Positions 7,870 to 13,490 of a DNA stretch of 14,856 nucleotides are shown piece by piece (positions within the stretch are counted from its first letter, which is position 1; each line of letters starts with the position of its first letter). A program made the translations under genes and the position numbers. Where the stretch lies: the NCBI GenBank assembly GCA_900754515.1, contig CAAEDD010000048.1, forward strand, positions 1-14,856. Reading direction: 5' to 3'. Origin of the DNA: an uncultured Oscillospiraceae bacterium. GTDB taxonomy: Bacteria > Bacillota > Clostridia > Oscillospirales > Oscillospiraceae. The notes below the pieces were generated by a model, which made no database searches, was not told where the DNA came from, and saw only the letters and a program-made list of their open reading frames with translations.

Positions 7870-7904
7870 AATAACGTAAATACTCCTAAGCATCTTTTTT
7901 GTTA

Positions 7905-7933
7905 ATTATATACGATATATTTACTCGAATCAA
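7905..7933 (-). promoter_or_regulatory. Promoter of the cas operon
   Basis: On the minus strand, TTGATT (7928-7933), a 17-bp AT-rich spacer and a perfect TATAAT (7905-7910) form a strong sigma70-type promoter. Transcription would begin near 7898, leaving a leader of about 28 nt before the cas3 ATG at 7869. No clear operator palindrome overlaps it. Confidence 0.75.
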
Positions 7934-7948
7934 TAGCAATACTAAAAG

Positions 7949-7970
7949 GCAAACATCAATTTGTTTTTGC
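7949..7970 (-). terminator. Weak intrinsic terminator after the relaxase gene
   Basis: Read on the minus strand, GCAAAAAC (7970-7963) can pair with GTTTGC (7954-7949) with a small bulge, followed by CTTTTAG. It begins about ten bases after the relaxase stop and precedes the cas promoter. The stem is short and imperfect, so some read-through into cas3 is possible. Confidence 0.35.
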
Positions 7971-7979
7971 TCTTAACTG

Positions 7980-9203
7980 TTATCTATACAACCACTGTCT
8001 AATACCTTGCTGCCGGGCTTTGTCCCTGTTCTTTTTCTCCGGCTCCATGCTGCATACCTTGGCTATGAAGCTCCTCACCAGTTCCGGCGCACGCCTGAGA
8101 GCTGCCAGGAAATCCTTGGTCTGCTCCAGCAGCCTCTCATAGCGGCTCTTCCACAGAGCCGCCTCATTTTTTGCTGCCCCCAGCTCCCGGCTCAATGCCT
8201 CTATCTCTGCCCTGGACAGCAGCGCCTCCTTGGCCAGCCCCTTCAGCCTCTCCGCCTCCCCGGAGCTGAACTGCACCTTCCCCAGCAAGGTGCTCTGCCC
8301 CATGGAGTCTATCTCCATATAATCCGCCGCCAGTTCTTTCCTCACTTTGGTCTTGGCCTCCACCTTTGAAAGAGCCACTGCCTTGGCCTCCAGCCTTTTC
8401 TCCAACGCCTCCAGTCGCTGTTTCTCCTTCTCCACCTTGAACTGTGTCACGGTGAGATGCTCCTCGGAGCTGCCCCGTTCCCCACGCTCCAGGTCTAAGT
8501 ACCCGGCCTTACGCATGGCCTGGAAGAAATCGTCCTGAAGTATGCTGTAGGACTTTCTCAGTACCGGCTTCCCGTTCTTCTGGAGTATCGGCTGACCCTG
8601 CTCATCCACTGCCGGTTTTGACAGCCACTTCTTGCTGCTGCTCACCTGCATGATGGTCTCCTTTACAGTGCCCACCAGAGACTTGTCCTTGCATCTCTTG
8701 GTCCAGAGTATCTGCTTTTCCACCACCGGGATGTACACCACATGGAGATGGTAATGGAACACATCCTCTCCCAAGGCCTCGGACATGGCCAGGTTCCGCT
8801 CGTCGGCGTGCATAACCGCAGAGAGGATGTACTGTTCTCCACCCACTATCTCTATGGCCGCTTTGTAGGCATCCCCATAAAACTGCCTGGCGAACTCATA
8901 GCCGCCGTGGTTGTAGAAGTAGGCGGAGTTCACATCGAAGATGAGTTCTCCGTAGAGCTTGGCGTCCTCCTTCAGCCCCCTGGTGGAGATGAGCCCCTGC
9001 TCCTCCATCCGGGCGAACATCTCCGCATATCCACCATTGGGCTCTTTGAAATGTATATTCAGTTCTGTCCTTTCCGGGATTATGTCCGGGTTGGTGTAGG
9101 ACTCCTTTTCTCTTTCATTGTGCCGCTGTGCATTTCCTATCTTTGCGGCAGTTAAGTTTACATTCCTTGCGCTGGTACGATGAATACCGTCGCCTCTTGC
9201 CAT
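7980..9203 (-). CDS. MobV-family relaxase (Mob/Pre)
   Basis: This protein should nick oriT and lead the transferred strand during mobilization by a helper conjugation machine. From the chosen start it has 407 residues. The N-terminal SARNVNLTAAKIGNAQRHNERE resembles pMV158 MobM; H28 in QRHNE matches the histidine that attaches to DNA in MobM. Metal-binding candidates are H132 and E135 (MHADE) and H150/H152/H154 (FHYHLH). Residues about 250-385 are charged, Lys/Glu-rich and predicted coiled coil. GGAGG lies seven bases before the ATG at 9203; the ATG two codons earlier touches the Shine-Dalgarno and is rejected. An oriT-like site precedes it by about 40 bases. No coupling protein is present, so transfer would depend on a helper. 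Confidence 0.92.
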   Translation of the reverse strand: MARGDGIHRTSARNVNLTAAKIGNAQRHNEREKESYTNPDIIPERTELNIHFKEPNGGYAEMFARMEEQGLISTRGLKEDAKLYGELIFDVNSAYFYNHGGYEFARQFYGDAYKAAIEIVGGEQYILSAVMHADERNLAMSEALGEDVFHYHLHVVYIPVVEKQILWTKRCKDKSLVGTVKETIMQVSSSKKWLSKPAVDEQGQPILQKNGKPVLRKSYSILQDDFFQAMRKAGYLDLERGERGSSEEHLTVTQFKVEKEKQRLEALEKRLEAKAVALSKVEAKTKVRKELAADYMEIDSMGQSTLLGKVQFSSGEAERLKGLAKEALLSRAEIEALSRELGAAKNEAALWKSRYERLLEQTKDFLAALRRAPELVRSFIAKVCSMEPEKKNRDKARQQGIRQWLYR

Positions 9204-9242
9204 AGGCATTCCTCCTTATTGCTTTTGTCTTTTCCAGGGACT

Positions 9243-9310
9243 CACTTCCTGCGGGAAGTGTAATAACCCACTATGGTACTTTCATCCCTGGGCTGCAAAG
9301 TACCGTGGGG
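9243..9310 (-). other. Putative oriT of the MobV type
   Basis: On the minus strand, CATAGTGGGTTATTACACTT resembles the pMV158 nick region TAGTGTG/TTATACTT, suggesting cleavage between 9267 and 9266. It is flanked by two stem-loops: GGTACTTT (9275-9282) with AAAGTACC (9297-9304), extended by five further pairs including wobbles, and CACTTCC (9243-9249) with GGAAGTG (9254-9260). The position just upstream of the relaxase gene is typical for this family. The inverted repeats are certain; the nick site is by analogy. Confidence 0.65.
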
Positions 9311-9343
9311 TCTCCGACGGGGCTTCGTCTCCTGAGGGAGCCG

Positions 9344-9475
9344 CCCGGCTTGCTTTTCAAAGACAAGCCGGGTGTGGACAGCAGCACTTTCTTCCGGGGC
9401 TGTCCTGCTGCCCACAGTCCCGGAGGCTCCCCCGGAGCTTCCGGGACACACAGCTCAGACCTATAGTCTGAGCTG
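9344..9475. repeat. Cluster of four strong hairpins between the ATPase gene and oriT
   Basis: Four non-overlapping inverted repeats follow each other. They are CCCGGCTTG/CAAGCCGGG (9344-9352, 9364-9372); GGACAG/CTGTCC (9376-9381, 9400-9405); a 14-bp stem GTCCCGGAGGCTCC (9417-9430) with a CCC loop and one G-T wobble (to 9447); and CAGCTCAGAC/GTCTGAGCTG (9451-9460, 9466-9475). None is followed by a T-run, so they do not read as terminators. Single-strand initiation sites or protein-binding structures are plausible for a mobilizable, replicating element. There is no supportable gene in 9210-9557. Confidence 0.8.
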
Positions 9476-9477
9476 CC

Positions 9478-9550
9478 GCGACGGTTGCGACGATAGCGAC
9501 GGTGGTTTTGGCGGTGCTGTTTTCACCGTCGCAACCGTCGCTATCGTCGC
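9478..9550. repeat. Inverted array of GCGACG iterons
   Basis: Three tandem 9-mers with core GCGACG (endings GTT, ATA, GTG; 9478-9504) face three inverted copies (9524-9550; endings on the other strand ATA, GTT, GTG) across a 19-nt spacer. The two arms can also fold into a long hairpin with few mismatches. It starts eight bases after the stop of the RepA-like ATPase gene. Reading on the plus strand it is followed by CTTTTCTTATTT, so termination of plus-strand transcripts is possible. Iterons beside a replicative-helicase-like gene suggest a replication origin; this is inference. Confidence 0.8.
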
Positions 9551-9557
9551 GCTTTTC

Positions 9558-10613
9558 TTATTTGGCAGTCCTGAAGCTCAGCTTCACCCGCCTGCCGCCG
9601 TGAGTGGCCCTGTTCTCGTAAGCCACCCTGTGCTTCTCCAACAGGCTCCCGGCCTTTACGTTCAGGTACTTGCTGAGAGCATTGGCCGCCATGTCCAGCC
9701 CTGCCGCCTCCGCCAGCTCCGTGGGGCTGCCGGCCCACTCCCGGCTTTCGTCATTTACCAGACCGGCCACCGCCTCCAGTACTCTGTCCGGCGGCTCCCG
9801 GTATAGCTCCTTTTCCATACGTTCAAGTTCCCACACCTGGGTCTCCGGGGACCTCTTCAGATACAGTATCTGCTCCTCCTGGTCCCGGCCCACGATTTCA
9901 ATGCTGGCCTGCAGGGATGTCCTCTGCTCCTTTTTCATCAGAAGCGCACCGTCGGCGCAACCCAGCAGCCCCGTTGTGCCGGAGATCATCTCAAAGCTGT
10001 CCCCGGCCTGCTGCTTCCTGGTATGATGCACCAGCAGCACGCAGAGCCCGTGGGCGTCGGCAAAGCCTTTGAGCCTGGCTATTATCTCATAGTCACCGGC
10101 ATAGCTGTAGGCCTCGCCTCCGCTCTCCCGCACCTTTTGCAGAGTGTCGATGATCACCAGCCTGGTGTCCCTGTGTTCCATTACAAAGTTCTCCAGCTGC
10201 ATGTCCAGCTCCTGCCCCAGCTTTCCCGCTGAAGTGGCAAAGTACAGCTCCGGGGTGTCCTCCACTCCGTACATCGTGAACATCCGGCGCTGTATCCGCC
10301 GGAAGTCATCCTCCAGAGCCAGATACAAAACCGTCACCTGACTCACCTCATAGCCCCAGAGCTGTTCGCCCCGGCTCACATGGTAGGCTATCTGAGCCAC
10401 CAGGAAGGACTTGCCTATCTTTGGCGCTCCCGCCAGGATGTACACTCCCCTGTGGAGCAGGCCCCGGATAAGCGGGGGCCTGTCCTGAAGGGAAGTCTGG
10501 AACAGCTCGGTCATGGACATGGTGCTGAGATAATGGGGGTCGGCCATGCGCTGCGCTTTGCGGCACAGCTCTTCAAGGCTTTCATCTTGAAAAGCCTCAT
10601 AGACCATGGACAT
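9558..10613 (-). CDS. RepA-like AAA ATPase (AAA_25 / RecA-fold helicase-type) of a mobile element
   Basis: The 351-residue product has a RecA-type ATPase core resembling RSF1010 RepA and AAA_25 proteins: Walker A GAPKIGKS (62-69), Walker B LVIID (152-156) and a LVHHTRK segment (194-200) where a sensor motif is expected. The C-terminal part (about 275-351) looks like a winged-helix extension (SPTELAEAAGLDMAANALSK). Such proteins act as hexameric replicative helicases for plasmids and some integrative elements. The ATG has GGAGG eight bases upstream and overlaps the HTH gene by 17 bp, indicating coupled translation. It is followed by iterons, hairpins, oriT and the relaxase. The exact reaction cannot be read from sequence. 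Confidence 0.85.
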   Translation of the reverse strand: MSMVYEAFQDESLEELCRKAQRMADPHYLSTMSMTELFQTSLQDRPPLIRGLLHRGVYILAGAPKIGKSFLVAQIAYHVSRGEQLWGYEVSQVTVLYLALEDDFRRIQRRMFTMYGVEDTPELYFATSAGKLGQELDMQLENFVMEHRDTRLVIIDTLQKVRESGGEAYSYAGDYEIIARLKGFADAHGLCVLLVHHTRKQQAGDSFEMISGTTGLLGCADGALLMKKEQRTSLQASIEIVGRDQEEQILYLKRSPETQVWELERMEKELYREPPDRVLEAVAGLVNDESREWAGSPTELAEAAGLDMAANALSKYLNVKAGSLLEKHRVAYENRATHGGRRVKLSFRTAK

Positions 10614-10809
10614 CTTCTCCGCCTCCGCTGTTTCTGTCTATCCACAGCATCAGCTTGTCCCTGGGCACCAGCATCCTCTTGCCTATCCTCAGGGTAGGGA
10701 AGTCCTCCCGGTGCAGCAGCTGATAGGCCCCGGCTCTGGATATCCCCAGGGTCCCCGCCAGCTGCTCTGCGTTAAGTACTCTCGGTATGCTCTCATAATT
10801 CTCCCTCAT
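10597..10809 (-). CDS. Excisionase-like helix-turn-helix protein
   Basis: A 70-residue protein with an HTH_17/MerR-type DNA-binding domain across residues 11-58: VLNAEQLAGTLGISRAGAYQ forms the helix-turn-helix, and FPTLRIGKRMLVPRDKLMLWID is the usual wing and closing helix. Small proteins of this type serve as recombination directionality factors or repressors in integrative elements. GGAGG lies four bases before the ATG, a little close but strong. It is the first gene of a unit with the RepA-like ATPase and possibly the relaxase, and starts next to a cluster of AATAGAC motifs that could be its own binding sites. Whether it is an excisionase, a repressor or an iteron-binding initiator is unresolved. 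Confidence 0.85.
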   Translation of the reverse strand: MRENYESIPRVLNAEQLAGTLGISRAGAYQLLHREDFPTLRIGKRMLVPRDKLMLWIDRNSGGGEDVHGL

Positions 10810-10827
10810 TTTTCCTCCTTTTCTCTC

Positions 10828-10856
10828 TTGACAGAATAGACCTTATAGTATATAAC
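10828..10856 (+). promoter_or_regulatory. Plus-strand promoter for the DUF6076-like gene
   Basis: A perfect TTGACA (10828-10833), 17-bp spacing and TATAAC (10851-10856) point rightwards, with a start near 10863 and an untranslated leader of about 97 nt before the ATG at 10960. A 6-bp inverted repeat (TATAGT/ACTATA, 10844-10860) overlaps the -10 region. A second plus-strand candidate is TTGAAC at 10876-10881 with TATAAG at 10900-10905. Confidence 0.7.
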
Positions 10857-10881
10857 TATATTAGTAGGTCGTCTATTGAAC

Positions 10882-10909
10882 AGTATAGCACTATTTTTAT
10901 ATAAGTCAA
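10882..10909 (-). promoter_or_regulatory. Minus-strand promoter for the HTH-ATPase unit
   Basis: On the minus strand, TTGACT (10904-10909), 16-bp spacing and TATACT (10882-10887) direct transcription leftwards from about 10875 into the HTH gene. The -35 overlaps the left arm of a 14-bp inverted repeat. It faces the plus-strand promoter at 10828-10856, and the two polymerase footprints would overlap. Confidence 0.65.
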
Positions 10910-10945
10910 TAGACTTAATTGAAAATAATCTATTAAGTCTATTGA
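10906..10945. repeat. Perfect 14-bp inverted repeat, candidate operator
   Basis: TCAATAGACTTAAT (10906-10919) and ATTAAGTCTATTGA (10932-10945) are perfect reverse complements with a 12-nt spacer. The shared AATAGAC core also occurs at 10835-10841 and, inverted, at 10871-10877, giving four copies in alternating orientation across both promoters. The repeat ends before the ribosome binding site of the DUF6076-like gene. A repressor or recombination accessory protein from this element is the likely ligand. Confidence 0.8.
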
Positions 10946-10959
10946 TGGGGAGAACAACT

Positions 10960-12006
10960 ATGATACCTGGAAAGAGCTATCCCAAGCCCAACGGGAAAGT
11001 GTGGGTGTCCGCCTATACGGACAGCAGAAAAGAGTATTTTGAGATACGCACCGCAGACCCAGAAGACAGTGAAAAGACCCGGCCCCAGTGGCACTATGAG
11101 TGCACACTGGGGACCGGGCTTGCGGACTTTGCCTATGAAGATCTGAGCTGGCTGAGAAAGCATTTTGAAAAGGTGAGGGAGCACGCCGATGGGGCAAGGG
11201 GCGAAGACTCCCTGGTACACATCGGCAGCATCTTTGATGTGGCCCTGTTCTGGCTCCACAAGAGCCCGGTGTTTGCCCCCTTTGCCGCAGCTCTGGAGAG
11301 GCTGCAGGCTGAGCCCTGTTTGGAAGAGGCCGAGACCATGATAGCCGACTATGAGCGGCTGCAAAAGGAAGTGCGCTTTCTTCTGGCGGACTGCTTCGAG
11401 ACGGAGCAGGGGGCGAACATGGCCGGGAGATATATGCAGGGCAGAAGCCGGGACAGGGAGAACTATCCCCGGCTGGTGTACGGAGAGACGGAGCTGATGG
11501 TGAACCTCATAAACTCCAGGCTCCCCTATGAGTATGACAATATGCTGGACTACATGGCCAGGTATGAAAAGACTGAGGACTTCGGGGACTACTACTGCAC
11601 CGAGACTCTCAACTGCACCAAGCCCCAGGACCTGGTATACTTTCTTATCTGCCGCTATCTCCGGGACAATGTGCGTTTCCGGGTGTGCAAATACTGCGGC
11701 AGGTATTTCGGCATTACCAGGAACTACAAGCCTGAATACTGCGACCGGCTGATAGCCGGGTCTACCAAGACCTGCAAAGAGGCCGGGTCTCTCAAGCTCT
11801 ATGAGAAGAAACTCTACGAGGACCCGGCTATAAAGGAGTACAAGCGTTCATACAAGGCCCACAACGCCCGGATACGCTACGGGCTGATGACCAGGGAGCA
11901 GTTCAAAGCCTGGTCTGTGGAAGCCCGGCAGAAGCGTGACCAGTGCCTGGCCGGCAAACTGTCCCTGGATGACTTCATAGCCTGGCTGGACAGGGACAGG
12001 ATATGA
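10960..12006 (+). CDS. Uncharacterised DUF6076-like protein with a four-cysteine motif
   Basis: The protein resembles DUF6076, a family of unknown function seen beside integrases in clostridial mobile elements; this recognition is from memory and not certain. It has 348 residues, no signal peptide or membrane segment, and a C-terminal zinc-ribbon-like set, C243-x2-C246-x14-C261-x10-C272, in RVCKYCGRYF and YCDR. An alpha-rich region surrounds it and the C-terminus is highly basic and aromatic, as in some nucleic-acid-binding proteins. The ATG has GGGGAG seven bases upstream. A TTG at 10876 in the same frame is rejected because it would run through the operator palindrome. It is the only gene besides the integrase on the plus strand and has its own strong promoter. 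Confidence 0.85.
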   Translation: MIPGKSYPKPNGKVWVSAYTDSRKEYFEIRTADPEDSEKTRPQWHYECTLGTGLADFAYEDLSWLRKHFEKVREHADGARGEDSLVHIGSIFDVALFWLHKSPVFAPFAAALERLQAEPCLEEAETMIADYERLQKEVRFLLADCFETEQGANMAGRYMQGRSRDRENYPRLVYGETELMVNLINSRLPYEYDNMLDYMARYEKTEDFGDYYCTETLNCTKPQDLVYFLICRYLRDNVRFRVCKYCGRYFGITRNYKPEYCDRLIAGSTKTCKEAGSLKLYEKKLYEDPAIKEYKRSYKAHNARIRYGLMTREQFKAWSVEARQKRDQCLAGKLSLDDFIAWLDRDRI

Positions 12007-12067
12007 TGAACATATAAAAACAATGGACTGAATATATGGCACAGATTCTGAGGAAAGCGAGGTAGAT

Positions 12068-13270
12068 TTGACGAAGGTAAAAAGCAGAGGCGCCCAGGGA
12101 GGCGGCAGTATACGGAAGAGACCGGACGGACGCTGGGAGGCCAGGTACACCACCGGCTTCGACCCCAAGACCGGAAGGCAGATACAGAGATCCATATACG
12201 GCAAGACCCAGAAAGAGGTCAGGCAGAAGCTGAACCAGGTGACGGCGGAGATAGACTCAGGGGACTATCTGGAGCCCTCGGGCATGAAGCTGAGTGACTG
12301 GCTGGACAGCTGGCTGGCAGACTACTCAGGGGATAAGAAGTACTCCACCATGAAGCATTACCGGGCGGCCTGTGAGACCCACATAAAGCCCCGGCTGGGG
12401 GACGTACCTCTGTCCAAGCTCAACGCAGTAATGGTGCAGAAATTCTACAACAGCCTGTCCCACCCGGAGGACGGTGAGAAAGCCCTTTCCCCTAAAACTG
12501 TGAAAAACGTGCATGGCATATTGAGTAAAGCAATGAGCCAAGCAGTACGCAACGGCCTCATCAAATTCAATCCCTGCGAAGGAGCGGTGCTGCCCAAGGT
12601 CAGCAAAAAAGAAATAAGGCCGCTGAGCAATGAACAGGTTAAGGGACTACTGGAGCTGGCTGACAGCGATGAGGTATACGGCATCCTGCTTAAACTCATA
12701 GTACTTACCGGACTGCGGGAGGCAGAGGCCATGGGCCTCACCTGGGACTGTGTGGACTTTGAAAAGGGAACTATCCTGGTGAACAAGCAGCTGCAAAAGC
12801 GACCCAAATCAGCGGGGGGAATGGTGTTCAGCTCCCTGAAAAACGGAAAGCCCAGGCTTCTGCGTCCTGCCCCATACGTAATGGAGCTTCTGAGGCAAAG
12901 ACAGGAGCAGCAGAGGAAGCAGAGGCTGGAGGCGGGTGAAGCCTGGGAAGAGTGGCATGACGCCCAAGTCAAGGGCTCACTGGTTTTCACCACATTGACA
13001 GGCTCCTATCTAAGTCCCCAGACGGTGTATAACCATTTCAAGGTGATGGCTGCCAAGCTGGGGGTTCCAAATGCCAGAGTACATGATTTGAGACATACTT
13101 TTGCCGTGCTGTCCCTGGAAAACGGTGACGATATCAAAACCGTTCAGGGAAACCTGGGCCATGCAACGGCGGCCTTCACTCTGGATGTTTACGGCCATGT
13201 TTCCGACACCATGCAGAAGGCCAGCGCCGAAAGAATGGAACGATTTGTACAGAGTATTGTCAATGCTTAA
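12068..13270 (+). CDS. Tyrosine recombinase / integrase (Tn916-type)
   Basis: This enzyme should integrate and excise the element at the adjacent tRNA. The 400-residue product has an arm-binding N-terminal domain (GGSIRKRPDGRWEARY, about 12-27), a SAM-like core-binding domain (about 73-175) and a C-terminal catalytic domain. Catalytic residues are R217 (TGLREAE), K258 (SLKNGKP), H339 and R342 (HDLRHTF), H365 (LGH) and Y375 (DVYGH); all are present. The start is TTG with GAGG five bases upstream; no better start is visible, and 61 bases separate it from the DUF6076-like gene. The stop lies about 105 bases from the 3' end of tRNA-Gln. Confidence 0.96.
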   Translation: MTKVKSRGAQGGGSIRKRPDGRWEARYTTGFDPKTGRQIQRSIYGKTQKEVRQKLNQVTAEIDSGDYLEPSGMKLSDWLDSWLADYSGDKKYSTMKHYRAACETHIKPRLGDVPLSKLNAVMVQKFYNSLSHPEDGEKALSPKTVKNVHGILSKAMSQAVRNGLIKFNPCEGAVLPKVSKKEIRPLSNEQVKGLLELADSDEVYGILLKLIVLTGLREAEAMGLTWDCVDFEKGTILVNKQLQKRPKSAGGMVFSSLKNGKPRLLRPAPYVMELLRQRQEQQRKQRLEAGEAWEEWHDAQVKGSLVFTTLTGSYLSPQTVYNHFKVMAAKLGVPNARVHDLRHTFAVLSLENGDDIKTVQGNLGHATAAFTLDVYGHVSDTMQKASAERMERFVQSIVNA

Positions 13271-13289
13271 AGGGTCAGAATAAGGGTCA
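13270..13289. repeat. Direct repeats AAGGGTCA, possible integrase arm sites
   Basis: AAGGGTCA occurs at 13270-13277 and 13282-13289, a 12-bp period, directly after the integrase stop and about 90 bases from the tRNA. Tyrosine recombinases with this N-terminal domain bind short direct repeats beside the core site, so these are candidates. Two copies of 8 bp could also be chance. Confidence 0.4.
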
Positions 13290-13341
13290 AGCCTTTAAAC
13301 AAGGAACTTTTTAAGCGAATATCCTAGCAAAAAATAAAAAA

Positions 13342-13371
13342 ATCACCTGAAATCCGAAGATTTCAGGTGAT
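13342..13371 (-). terminator. Intrinsic terminator of tRNA-Gln
   Basis: A perfect 13-bp stem (ATCACCTGAAATC at 13342-13354 with its complement at 13359-13371) closes a TTCG tetraloop on the minus strand and is followed by TTTTTTTATTTTTT. It starts four bases after the tRNA CCA end. If recombination occurs within the tRNA, this terminator lies on the element side. Confidence 0.93.
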
Positions 13372-13375
13372 ATCT

Positions 13376-13400
13376 TGGCAGCGGGAGAAGGATTCGAACC
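13376..13400 (-). other. Probable attachment site within the tRNA 3' end
   Basis: The integrase gene ends beside the 3' end of this tRNA, the usual arrangement when a tyrosine recombinase uses a tRNA gene as its target. The T-arm and acceptor 3' strand would be the core that is duplicated at the far end. No second copy was found by reading the rest of the window, so the exact core cannot be delimited. Confidence 0.5.
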
Positions 13401-13449
13401 CTCACATACGGAGTCAGAGTCCGCTGTGCTACCTTTACACAATCCCGCT
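13376..13449 (-). tRNA. tRNA-Gln (anticodon CUG)
   Basis: The 74-nt minus-strand sequence folds as a tRNA with acceptor AGCGGGA/TCCCGCT, a 4-bp D stem with GG in the loop, anticodon stem GCGGA/TCCGT with loop C-T-CTG-A-C, T stem GAGGG/CCTTC with loop TTCGAAT, discriminator G and an encoded CCA. The anticodon CTG and the weak A1-U72 pair fit glutamine. It has its own promoter and terminator and is the likely target of the neighbouring integrase. Confidence 0.96.
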
Positions 13450-13462
13450 AAACGCAAGAGCT

Positions 13463-13490
13463 ATTATACATGCTTTTCGGGATTTGTCAA
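13463..13490 (-). promoter_or_regulatory. Consensus promoter of tRNA-Gln
   Basis: On the minus strand, TTGACA (13485-13490), a 16-bp spacer and TATAAT (13463-13468) both match the sigma70 consensus, with TG directly before the -10. The predicted start is about seven bases before the mature tRNA. The -35 overlaps the stop codon of the DUF3810-like gene. Confidence 0.88.

Noticed and set aside
7870..7980. Possible element boundary between the relaxase and cas3
   Set aside because: The AT-rich gap invites this idea, but no copy of the tRNA-Gln 3' end or other direct repeat of it is visible there.
9242..9451. 69-codon minus-strand frame between the ATPase and relaxase genes
   Set aside because: It is made of hairpin arms and oriT-like sequence, with no family resemblance or Shine-Dalgarno.
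9372..9806. 144-codon plus-strand frame
   Set aside because: It crosses the iteron array and runs antisense to the ATPase gene; composition reflects the hairpins.
10876..10959. Upstream TTG start extending the DUF6076-like protein by 28 residues
   Set aside because: The extension would translate the minus promoter and the 14-bp inverted repeat; the ATG at 10960 has a proper Shine-Dalgarno.
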